A stretch of DNA of 64,000 bases from Globodera rostochiensis (lineage: Eukaryota > Nematoda > Chromadorea > Rhabditida > Heteroderidae), in contig JAEVLN010000010.1 of NCBI GenBank assembly GCA_018350325.1, positions 1,054,001 to 1,118,000 on the forward strand, in the 5' to 3' direction. The notes under the pieces are model-generated. The model was not told the origin of the DNA and did no database searches. It was given only the letters and a program-made list of their open reading frames with translations. Of the stretch, positions 14,003 to 23,735 are shown piece after piece; position 1 is the first letter of the stretch; every line of letters starts with the position of its first letter. Both the position numbers and the translations under genes were made by a program.

Positions 14003-15213
14003 TCTCAGCCCATAGCAGTTGATCAGCCCATAGGAATTGATCAGCCCATAGCAATTGATCAGCCCATAGCAGTTTATCAGCCCATAGGAATTGATCATCC
14101 CATAGCAGCTGATCAGCCCATAGCAGTTGATCAGCCCAAAGAAGTTGATCAGCCCATAGCAGCTGATCAGCCCATAACAGTTGATCAGCCCATAGCAGCT
14201 GATCAGCCCATAGCAGTTGATCAGCCCATAAAGTTAATCAGCCCATAGCAGTTGATCAGCCCATAGCAGCTGATTAGCCCATAGGAGTTGATCAGCCCAT
14301 AGCAGTTGATCAGCCCATAGCAGTTGATCAGCCCATAGGAATTGATCAGCCCATAGCAATTGATCAGCCCATAGCAGTTTATCAGCCCAAAGAAGTTGAT
14401 CAGCCCATAGCATTTGATCAGCCCATAGCCGCTGATCAGCCCAAAGCAGTTGATCAGCCCATAGGAGTTGATCAGCCCAAAGAAGTTGATCAGCCCATAG
14501 CAGCTGATTAGCCCATAGCAGTTGATCAGCCCATAGCAGTTGATCAGCCCATAGCAGTTGATCAGCCCATAGGAATTGATCAGCCCATAGCAATTGATCA
14601 GCCCATAGCAGTTTATCAGCCCATAGGAATTGATCAGCCCATAGCATTTGATCAGCCCATAGCAGTTGATCTGCCCATAGCAGCTGATCAGCCCATAAAG
14701 TCGATCAGCCCATAGGAATTGATCAGCCCATAGCAATTGATCAGCCCATAGCAGCTGATCAGCCCATAGGAATTCTCAGCCCATAGCAGTTGATCAGCCC
14801 ATAGGAATTGATCAGCCCATAGCAATTGATCAGCCCATAGCAGTTTATCAGCCCATAGGAATTGATCAGCCCATAGCATTTGATCAGCCCATAGCAGTTG
14901 ATCTGCCCATAGCAGCTGATCAGCCCATAAAGTCGATCAGCCCATAGGAATTGATCAGCCCATAGCAATTGATCAGCCCATAGCAGCTGATCAGCCCATA
15001 GGAATTCTCAGCCCATAGCAGTTGATCTGCCCATTAGCAGCTGATCAGCCCATAAAGTTGATCAGCCCATAGGAATTGATCAGCCCATAGCAATTGATCA
15101 GCCCATAGCAGCTGATCAGCCCATAGGAATTCTCAGCCCATAGCAGCTGATCAGCCCATAAAGTTGATCATCCCATAGCAGCTGATCAGCCCATAGCAGT
15201 TGATCAGCCCATA
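14003..15213. repeat. Higher-order repeat copy 2 (1,663-bp offset)
   Basis: Second copy of the segment at 12340-13550. It diverges near 15213, where the first copy has a GGAGTT unit and this one GGAATT. Near-identity over at least 1.2 kb points to a recent duplication. Confidence 0.8.
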
Positions 15214-15479
15214 GGAATTGATCAGCCCATAGCAATTGATCAGCCCATAGCAGTTTATCAGCCCATAGCAGCTGATCAGCCCATAGCAGCTGATCAGCCC
15301 ATAGCAGTTGATCAGCCCATAAAGTTGATCAGCCCATAGCAGTTGATCAGCCCATAGGAATTCTCAGCCCATAGCAGTTGATCAGCCCATAAAGTTGATC
15401 AGCCCATAGCAGCTGATCAGCCCATAGCAGTTGATCAGCCCATAAAGTTGATCAGCCCATAAAGTTGATCAGCCCATAG

Positions 15480-16195
15480 TCGCTTCCCCCCCCCCGGGCT
15501 CTAAATATGCTGTCGGGGGAGTCTGGACTCTCTTTTGATTCCGCCGGGCTCCAGTTTCAAAATTCAGCACAAGTCGCTTATTAATTCAATCACAATTTTT
15601 TTTACAATTTCGTCAAATTTTTTACAAATCTGATAGTTGTGTACTTGAAAATCGGCATACGGCAAATTTTTGAAGCTTCTTAGGAATGGGTAGGGCCCGG
15701 CAGCGCCGATAGGTGCAGCCGGAAAAAATTTAGAATTTCTGGCAATCGTTTTAAAAATAAATTTTTTGTCGGGACCCCAATTCTTAAGGATTGCCGAATT
15801 TTTGATGCCAATTTGTGAAGAAACTTGTTCGGTAATTTAAAAATACGGTAATTTTTTGTTTTAATTCGATTTGTTTTATTCCATTAAAATTCTAGGGAAA
15901 AATTTCTAAAATTTTAACAAATTCTGTCAAAAATTTCTCGGCTTCGCCTATCGGCACCAGGGTTGCCGCGGGTGACCCGAAACTTGTGAAAAATGTTCCA
16001 AAAACTGCATGCTGGAGGGTGAAAAAATGATCAAAAAAAATTAGATAAAAATTAACGAATATTTGTTATGGCCTGGGAGTTTGTCTTATCGCTACGGCAA
16101 ATGTTGTTAGGAAAAAATGTTTACCCGATTTTTTAAAAAACAAAAATCAAATTTCAATTAATGTCCGGAGATCGATCCTGATCGACGTCTTCCCT
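15480..16195. other. Spacer between satellite and Hsp70 copy
   Basis: AT-rich unique sequence starting with a run of C at 15484. It holds a copy of the dispersed GC-rich hairpin at about 15698-15722, next to the AAAATTT-rich tracts that accompany this hairpin elsewhere. No coding exon is visible. Confidence 0.6.
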
Positions 16196-17108
16196 TTAGT
16201 CGACTTCTTCAATTGTCGGCCCCTCGGCATCGCCAGCACCACTACCTCCCGGGCATCCCACCATGGCCTCCAGGCATTCCACCGCCGGCTGACTGGTAGA
16301 GCTTGGTGACGATCGGATAGCAGACCGCCTCCAACTCCTTCCGCTGGTGCTCGAATTCTTTCTTTTCGGCCCCCTGGTTGCCGTCCAGCCAAGAAAGGAC
16401 TTCCTGGCACTTGTCCAGAACCTTCTTCTTGTCGTCATCCATGGCCTGCTTGATGTTGAAGCAGTAAGACTCCAACGCATTTTTTGCTGAGACGCGGTCG
16501 CGCTGATCGTCCTCTTTGGAAAACTTCTCGGCCTCCTGCACCATGCGCTCAATCTCATCCTTCGACAGACGGCCCTTGGTGATCTTGTTCTGCTTTCCGG
16601 TCGACTTGTCCTGCGCCGAGACGTCCAGAATGCCGTTGGTGTCGACATCGAAGGTGACTTCAATCTGAGGCGCACCACGTGGAGCGGGAGGAATCCCGCT
16701 GAGCTCAAACTTCCCGAGCAAGTTGTTGTCTTTGGCCATAAGGCGCTCGCCCTCATAGACCTAGTAAATGTCGGTTACCATTTAGTTTGAACAAAAACTA
16801 AACATTAAAAATAGAAAAAGCAATATTAACCCGAATCAGCACTCCAGGCTGGTTGTCCGAGTAGGTGGTGAACATCTGAGAGGTCTTTGTCGGGATCGTC
16901 GTGTTGCGCTTGACAAGCGTGTTGAGAACAGAGGATGATGAGCCTAAAAAAGGAAAGAAAAATGCGTGTTGATCATTAAAGGTGCAAAAGTGATCGTTTC
17001 CGCTTCCCGCTGAGAAAGTTTTGAATTTTTGACTCGATTTGTTAAGAGATTTTCAACCAAAATTTAAAAAATCGGCACTTTTTTGAAGTCTTTAGGAATG
17101 AGACGGGT

Positions 17109-17133
17109 CGGCGGTGCCGATAGGCGCCGCCGG
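17109..17133. repeat. Dispersed GC hairpin (GATA loop)
   Basis: Arms CGGCGGTGCC and GGCGCCGCCG around a GATA loop, inside an Hsp70-copy intron. Further copies or variants are at about 15698, 18282, 19470, 20386, 20659, 27537 (opposite orientation), 44831 and 51148. Each sits in AAAATTT-rich DNA, often near G- or C-runs, as an internal part of a mobile-element family. Confidence 0.75.
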
Positions 17134-18139
17134 AGAAAATTTTTGGAAATTTTAATGAATCTTTTAAGAAATGGTCAAAAAATGCAAACAATAGTGTCCC
17201 CTTGTTATTTTCTCAAATTTCGGGGGGGGGGGGGGAGGGGCATGCCCCCCATGGCTACGTGCCTGTTCCGATCCCATGAGTCCACCTTCCCCCTTCCCTC
17301 ACAAAGTTTATTACCCATCGGACCCCGCCCAAAGCCCACACACAATTAGCAACAAATGTGCCGAATGTCTGAGCATTTTTCCGCCTTAATTACCCAAATA
17401 TTTACTCACTATAAAACCGGCAAAAATGCTCAGGGAGATAGATCACTTCCTCCCAATCACATTTAATCAACGGAAGAAGCAAATAAACTCATCGAAAGAA
17501 ATCACTTGAGTTGGAAGAATTGATCGGCAAGGCGCTCGGATTATCAAACGACTTCCTCACACCGCCGGCGGTCTCAATGCTCAATGACAGAGGAACGACA
17601 TCAAGAAGAAAAAGGTCCTGCGCAAAAAGTTGCTTAAACTACCAACGAAAAGCGCCTATACAGAAAAAGACAAAAAATAATATACCAACCAAACTTTCCA
17701 TCCGCCACGAATAATTGCAACTTACTTGAACGTACTCCGACTTGTCGTCAGAAAAAAATGCAGCATAAACAGCGGCGCCGCACGCGACCGCTTCGTCCGG
17801 ATTGATGCTTTTGGCTAACGCTTTGCCGGAGAAGAAGTCGGACAGCAGCTTCTGCACCATAGGAATCCGAGTGGAGCCGCCGACCAGCACAATGTCGTGG
17901 ATCTCCGACTTGTCCATCTTCGCGTCACGCAACGCCTTCTCGACCGGGTCCAAGGTAAAGCGGAAGAGGTCGGCGCAGAGCTCCTCGAAGCGAGCGCGCG
18001 TGACATTCGTATAGTAGTCAATTCCGTCGAAGAGCGAGTCGATCTCGATGCTAAAAGCCAAAACAATGAAATGCTTAAGTAAAAAAAAACCAAAGTCAGC
18101 ATCCGGTAATCACCAGAGGAGGCCCGTATCATCCTTAGA

Positions 18140-18470
18140 GGTGCATTTTTACGTTTTATTGCTTTTTATTAAGGAATTTTTTCAAATCGAGGGGGGCTTT
18201 CGAAAAAAAGGCAATTTTTAAGGGTGCATTTTTGTTGTTTTTGCACGCGGTTTAAAAATGCTGTTTTTAGGGTGGTGGGATCGGCGGTGCCGATAGGCGT
18301 CGCCGGAGAAAAAATTTTGAATTTTTTTGTGGATTTTGTTAAGGGTCCAAAAATTACAAAATTTTGCAAAACCAAATGGTCCCCACTTTGGTTTTTTCTC
18401 TCAAAAAAATTTTTGGGGGGGGGGGGAAGAATGTAGCCCCCCCCCCTTCTGGCTACGCCCTTGCCAGAGG
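18140..18470. mobile_element. Inverted-repeat element, hairpin family
   Basis: Located in the Hsp70-copy intron between 18050 and 18714. It contains the GC hairpin at 18282-18306, a G-run and C-run near the right side, and a right end CTGGCTACGCCCTTG like other family members. The left end is degenerate, so the boundary is approximate. No coding capacity. Confidence 0.5.
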
Positions 18471-19574
18471 TTGGCCTTGCCCCTAAAACTAAAGCAGAAT
18501 TCTTTAAAAACTTGTATTTTTGAAAAATTCGAAAATCGCACTCAATTTATACAATTTTTAACAAAATAGTTAAAAAAAAATTGCATAAAAAGAAAAATGC
18601 AAAAAACCCAAAGATGCACCTCTCCTATGAATCTCTTTTTTTAGATTGCCCCCCCCGAAAATTTTTTCTGGGTACGACCCTCCTGGAGACCCAACAAAAC
18701 CTTTAAAGCAAACCTCGCTTGAGTAGACTCGGAGAGAGTGCGCTTGGCACGCTCGCAAGCGGTCCGGAGATGACGAAGCGCACGCAGGTTGGAACTGAGG
18801 TCCTTCTTGTGTTTGCGCTTGAACGCAGCTACGAAGTGATTGACCTAGAAACGTTAAATTGTATTGACCACAAATCGGAGTGGGTTTCAGCAGTCATGGA
18901 AAAGAAATTCGTTAATTTTATTTGTCCGCTCAAAATACCATTCGGTTGTCGAAGTCCTCTCCCCCAAGATGAGTGTCACCAGCGGTCGAGTTCACTTCGA
19001 AGACGCCGTATCAATAGTCAGAATCGACACAACGGACGTACAGCCGCCCAGGTCAAAGATGAGCACGTGACGCTCGTCCTGTCCCTTCATGTCAAGGCCG
19101 TATGCGATGGCAGCGGCCGACGGCTCGTTGATGATGCGCCGCACGTTCAGACCGGCAATTAACCCAGCGTCCATGGTGGCTTGGCGCTGAGAGTCGTTGA
19201 AGTAAGCCGGGACACTGACCACGGCGTCCTTCACAGTCTGGCCAAGAAAGGCCTCAGCCGTCTCCTTCATTTTAGTCAACACCATCGACGAAACTTCCTA
19301 AAATAATCGAGATGAATGTTACCTATTTGTGTTTAAGCAGGGACGTAACCAGAAAAATTTGGGGGGGGGGGGGAAAGTCGATTCTTAGGGTGTATTTTTT
19401 GACTTTTATTGCATTTTTGTTAAGCATTTTTTCAAAAAATGCTCGGTTTTTAGAGGTGGGGAGGGGGGTCGGCGGTGCCGGTGCGGATCGGTTCAGCGCC
19501 GGACGGTTCTGTGCCCATTATAAATGCGACGTTTCAGTGCCAAGATTTTTTTCCCCTGAAAAAGTAGGCGTCTC

Positions 19575-19757
19575 TCGAGGGCGTAGCCATGGTGGGGCCC
19601 GGGCCCCCCCCCGAAAATTTTTTTGAGAGAAAAAAAAACCAAAGGGGGGACCCTTTTGTTTTTCAAAATTTTGTAATTTTTGGACCAAAAATACACCCCT
19701 AAGAATCGACTTTTGGATCGGCCCCCCCCCGAAAAAAATTCCTGGCTACGCCCTTGG
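19575..19757. mobile_element. Small inverted-repeat element, hairpin family
   Basis: Left end GGGCGTAGCCA and right end TGGCTACGCCC are inverted repeats; inside are C-runs and an A/T-rich core. GTCTCT occurs just outside both ends and may be a target-site duplication. It lies in Hsp70-copy intron 19298-20118. No ORF. Confidence 0.6.
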
Positions 19758-20321
19758 TGTCTCTTACAACGAAATATTTTAAATTCCGGGCCTAAGCCGC
19801 CCAGAGCATAGGGGTTCATTTCAGGGTGGCTTAGGCCTAAGCTTAACAAACTTTTGACCAAAAAGGTCCCCTTATGGTTTTTCAAAATTAGAGTTTGTTC
19901 AAAAACCGGTTTGTCGAGCCAACTAAAATTTTTGCTGGTTCCATCGTTTTCAGCACCTAAGAAAACCTATGAAACCGGCTTGTGTGATTAATGGTAAAAA
20001 AAATAAAAATCATTGATTTTCAAAATTTTATTTGTTAGATGTTGTCAAAACTTAAAATATTGTCAGGTTCGTAATCAGCACCCTTGAAAACCCGGTAAAA
20101 GTAACTAAAAGCACAAACCTCCGGAAAGAAAGTCTTGTCCTCTCCCTTCACTTTGACTTGCACCTTTGGACGACCGTCTTCATGCCTGCACAACCTTGAA
20201 CGGCCAGTGCTTCATGCCCGCCTGGACAGCCGGGTCATCGAACGTGCGACCAATAAGGCGTTTGGCGTCAAACATCGTGTTTGACGGGTTCATCGCCACC
20301 TAAACTTGTTCGTTTCAGTCA

Positions 20322-20582
20322 GGGAAGTAGCTAGAAAAAAAATTTCGGAGGGGGGAATTGATCCATCTGAGCGCCAGGAGCGGCCCGGCGGTGCCGATAG
20401 GCGCCGCCGGGAAAATTTTTTGATTTTTGATGGCAATTTGTTAATAAAATTGATCAAAAAGGATGTAAAAGTGTAAAACAATAGAGTCCCCCCTCTTGTT
20501 TTTTTTTCTCCAATTTCATTTCGGGGGGAGGGGGGGAATTCCCCCCCCCCCCCCGCCCCCCCCCCCCTGGCTACGTCCTTGG
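20322..20582. mobile_element. Inverted-repeat element with 9-bp TSD
   Basis: 261-bp element in an Hsp70-copy intron. Ends GGGAAGTAGCTAG and CTGGCTACGTCCTTGG are imperfect inverted repeats, and TTTCAGTCA flanks both sides (20313-20321 and 20583-20591). It contains the GC hairpin at 20386-20410 and long G/C runs near its right end. Non-autonomous. Confidence 0.75.
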
Positions 20583-20591
20583 TTTCAGTCA

Positions 20592-20798
20592 CGGAAGTAA
20601 CTAGAAAAAAATTTCGGAGGGGAATTGTGCCATCTGAGCGCGAGCGCCAGGAGCGGCCCGGTGGTGCCGATAGGCGCCGCCGCGGAAATTTTAATCAGCA
20701 ATTTGTTAAGAAAATTGGCCAAAAACATGCAAAGGTGCAAAACAATAAGGTCCCCATGGTTTTTTTTTCTAAAATTTCAATCATTAAACCATTTCTAC
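20592..20798. mobile_element. Second, truncated copy in tandem
   Basis: Begins immediately after the shared TSD with CGGAAGTAACTAG and repeats the left part of the preceding element (CATCTGAGCG, hairpin at 20659-20682). It lacks the right terminal repeat and runs up to the splice donor of the Hsp70-copy exon ending at 20799. Confidence 0.6.
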
Positions 20799-21026
20799 CT
20801 GGTTTTTGGCCGCATCGCCGATCAGACGCTCGGTGTCCGTGAACGCGACGTACGACGGAGTCGTGCGGTTTCCTAAAAAAACTTATTCTTTATGTATGTA
20901 AATGGGACCAATTTTTTTTTTACCTTGGTCGTTGGCAATAATCTCCACCTTTCCATGCTGGAACACTCCAACACACGAATAAGTGGTCCCCAGGTGGATA
21001 CCGACCGCGTTAGCCTTTGCAGGCAT

Positions 21027-22619
21027 TTTTAAATCGCTTTATAATTTGAAGAACGATAGCTGAAACAAAAACTTTTGCAAAAAACTAATGGATTGTTAAA
21101 ATTTATTAAAAATTTTGTAATAGCAGGGTTACCAACTGTACTTTCTTAAAAGATTTGTGTGTTTTGGAGAGTCGATATTAGACCCCGGCACTTCTTTATT
21201 TGGGGTACCTGTCCTTAATTTGATATTGTTTAAATTTTTAATAATCTTTAAACAGATTGCCAAATTTGTTAATTTTCAAACATTCTTTTTTGAATTTTTT
21301 TGCTTAAAAAATATATTTGCTCTTTTTATCAAAATTCTGCTCGGCGACTGATTTATACTGATTGTCCTGATAATTCGTATGTCTTGGGCCAATTTCTTAA
21401 CAGATTTAGTCAAAAATCAAAAAATTTTTTCCGACCCCCGCCCCTACTAAAACAGAATTCGCATAAAAAAAGGTACATTACGGTTTTGCGACCCCCTTCC
21501 CAAATCTGCTCTACGTCCCTGGTTCCAATGTACTGATTTTGTTGGCAACCATGGGTAATAGTATAGCTTTCGGGGGCGTAGAATCCGAATCTGAAATTTA
21601 TTTCGACCAATTTCGAATCTCGGACACGAATTCGAACAATTTTTCAAAATTCATCTACTTTTTTTTTTGTCAAAATTGGGCAGATTTAAATTTTGGAGCT
21701 GATCAATGGGCATTTTTGTGGGGATAGCAATGACCCCCCCCCCCCTCGAACGGACACAGCCGGGGAAAAAGCGACGAATTCGGCACAAAAGAAAGACTGT
21801 CAAAAGGGAACAGATTCGATGAAAAGGGCAATGATTTGCATTTCAGCAGCGAACGGATAGAATGTTTTGGCGCATTTAAACCAGGGTTGGCAACAAAAAT
21901 TTTGCAAAATAAGGACACTTTACAAATGTTCAAAACTGCAGGAAATTTTTATTTTTTTTGCAAGAAATCTGAGTTTTTAACCATATTTCTCAATACCAAA
22001 TGGGAAAGGTCTTATCGGGAAATTTTTTTGAAGATTTTTAACAATGTTTGTTAAGAAAATTAGAAGAAAAACTGCAGAAGTTCGCCCAATTTTTCGTTTG
22101 TGAGCGGCTGGATTTAAATATAATTAAAAAATTCGCTTGATTTTCTCATTTTAATATTGTATCAAAATATTATAAAAATCTTAACAAAATTCGAAAAATA
22201 AGGACAAAATAAGGACGGAGGTCTCAATTATGTACAAATCAGGGCTGGGCAAATTTCGGGTTTTTTAGTCGTTTCGGATTTTGGGTTTCGGAATTGAGTA
22301 AAATTTCGGGTTTTACACCTCCTAAGAATGGGATTTTTGATGAGAACCTCTGTTTGGTTGTGGTGTAGTGGTAGGGAGCGAAATATCAACATTTTTGTTG
22401 ATAATAAATAAATAGCAACGTTACATGTGACTACCCATTTCCGCAATGGACATTTCCTCAGTGGACATTTCCCTCAGTGGGATTGACAAGAAAAGAACAA
22501 AGAATAAACCTTTAATGTTTTAATAAAAGAATTCATTCAATTGCAAATAAAATTGTTGTTATTAACGCATTGTTGAGCATTTAGCAGATGAAACATCTGT
22601 CATCCCAGGTGCTCCTTGA
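21027..22619. other. Spacer with degraded repeats
   Basis: AT-rich. 21570-21720 resembles the long-inverted-repeat family also seen at 36120, 49260, 60430 and 62755 (GGGGGCGTAGAATC, ACGAATTCGAAC). A tRNA-like fragment is at 22353-22380 (GGTTGTGGTGTAGTGG). Short ORFs here have no recognisable content. Confidence 0.5.
22353..22380 (+). repeat. SINE-like head fragment
   Basis: GGTTGTGGTGTAGTGGTAGG resembles the A-box half of a tRNA gene and matches the start of the fuller tRNA-like repeat at 27229-27305. No B-box follows, so this is a fragment. Confidence 0.4.
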
Positions 22620-23528
22620 AAGTCAGTTACAATATATTGCCATGTTTCGTCTTCTTCAACCATCTTTCTTGCAAATGAACTCTCTCCCGTTGTTTCCCTT
22701 TGAGGTGAACATTCCAAGCGCTGTGCCAACCCTTAACGAAGCTTGGGCATTCACTAAAATAATCAATAAGTCTATCGCACCTACAAAATCTCTTCGTTTT
22801 GAATGATTCGCCTCGGGCCAAGCCAAGTATAAACAAAATAAAGAATGAATTCTTGGAGTACCGGTGTTGGTTCAAGAGTAGACATAACAGTGCAAAAGTA
22901 GTTGTAGACAACGCCATACGGCCTGGCCGAAATGAAAAAAAACACCCAGTTCTTGTAGAGTTTGGAAAGACATTCCGAGCTGCATTGACAGCCCCGGCCT
23001 CAAAATCACTCATAATGCGCAGCGAAAACGAATCATATGTCAACTACAGCCCAAATCGCTTCAAAGAATCATGTGTACGTCGCAAATGTTTTGTTTGGCA
23101 ATAAACCGTAGACCACAGGCACGGCAGAATGATCAATCACAACAGACATTAAAATTAATTTTAATTTGTCTAGTTAATTTTTAATGTGCTTGTATCAACG
23201 TAACCACCTCAAAAGTGCCGTCGACAGTAACTTCTTGTTGATAGCGCGACAAAGTATCCAAGGCAAAATGAGAGCAAAAGATGATCATTCTCTCCCCATG
23301 AATGTTTTGGTCATAAATCACACGATTTTGCAAACGGTCTGGTACTACGATTTGAGATGCCTGAAGAACATCCATACCAACATCACCAACCGGAAAATCA
23401 CAATATACACATGCACGACCCGGGCAGTATGGCGGGCGATTCAGACAACGCCAGTACTCGCTTCCCTCATCAATTTTAGATAAAGCCTTATAATGTTTAT
23501 CACGGCGATTCGATTTTGGGCCTCTAGT
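22620..23528 (-). mobile_element. Broken FLYWCH/MULE transposase
   Basis: Minus-strand reading gives, in order, a FLYWCH zinc-finger segment (YWRC then CPGRA, about 23490-23390), the Mutator-like N-terminal signature VDGTFEVV (about 23220), PVVYGLLPNKT (about 23110) and the MULE core SDFEAGAVNAARNVFPN followed by GCFFSFRPGRM (about 23010-22920). Together these are diagnostic of MULE transposases that carry FLYWCH fingers. A stop and an AT-rich insertion of about 45 bp separate the second and third blocks, further frame changes and stops follow, and the C-terminal half is absent. It is a decayed relic without function as read. Confidence 0.82.
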
Positions 23529-23542
23529 TCAGAAAAGATTTA

Positions 23543-23611
23543 AATTTTGTCCTAGTGGTCTGTGAGCTTTCCAACAAAAAAAGGTAGGGGGTTCGAATCC
23601 CCTCCAAGTTA
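23543..23611 (+). pseudogene. tRNA-like sequence (pseudo-tRNA or SINE head)
   Basis: A perfect Pol III B-box GGTTCGAATCC (23590-23600) lies in a five-pair T stem. CCAAGTT after it can pair, with one mismatch and one wobble, with AATTTTG at 23543. TAGTGGTC resembles a D-loop. The D stem and anticodon stem are poor, so an active tRNA is unlikely. Confidence 0.4.
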
Positions 23612-23735
23612 CTGCAGGTTTTCGATGAATTAATTCATCAGCCAATTTCAATGAAAGCTTTACAGCTATTTTAAATTATTTGAATGATTTTTTACACATT
23701 TTCTTCAACAAAAAAATATTGAAATTTATTACCAA

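Larger units (their letters stand above)
23..15479. repeat. 18-bp satellite mega-array
   Basis: About 15.5 kb of tandem copies of an 18-bp unit, consensus TTGATCAGCCCATAGCAG, roughly 850 copies. The core GATCAGCCCATA is nearly invariant while the last 4-6 bases vary among a small set (CAGTT, CAGCT, GAATT, CAATT, CATTT, AAGTT, AAGTC, plus AAAGAAGTT forms). Most variants create palindromes: TGATCA in every unit, CAGCTG, CAATTG and GAATTC in subsets. A recurring 17-bp unit (GAATTCTCAGCCC, one base short) resets the reading frame. The left edge follows about 22 unique bases at the window start; the right edge stops sharply before a C-run at 15484. Long open frames (hexapeptides LLWADQ or CYGLIN on minus, DQPIAV on plus) result from the 18-bp period without stops and I do not call them genes. 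Confidence 0.97.
16196..21026 (-). pseudogene. hsp70: Hsp70-family chaperone copy, probably inactive
   Basis: Nine exons read on the minus strand: 20924-21026, 20799-20872, 20119-20299, 18939-19297, 18714-18844, 17726-18050, 17563-17617, 16831-16943, 16196-16760. Together they give about 634 codons, normal for cytosolic Hsp70, ending in the EEVD motif (TIEEVD). Recognisable blocks are [54 protein letters not shown] and [14 protein letters not shown]. Three single-base frameshifts interrupt it: near 20182 (extra base, immediate stop), near 19010 (missing base) and near 16247-16253 (indel in a C/G run, hiding the EEVD tail). The nucleotide-binding site is damaged: IDLGTT reads IHLGTT (20994-20996) and DLGGGTFD reads DLGGCTSV (GTT at 19031). 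About four residues are missing before GRLS. Introns 3 and 4 carry inverted-repeat elements. Homopolymer error could explain the last frameshift, but not the aspartate losses. Confidence 0.9.

Noticed and set aside
23..15479. CRISPR array
   Set aside because: Units are contiguous 18-mers with no unique spacers, in a nematode genome.
19493..19885. 130-codon minus-strand frame
   Set aside because: Runs through an inverted-repeat element in an intron; no recognisable protein.
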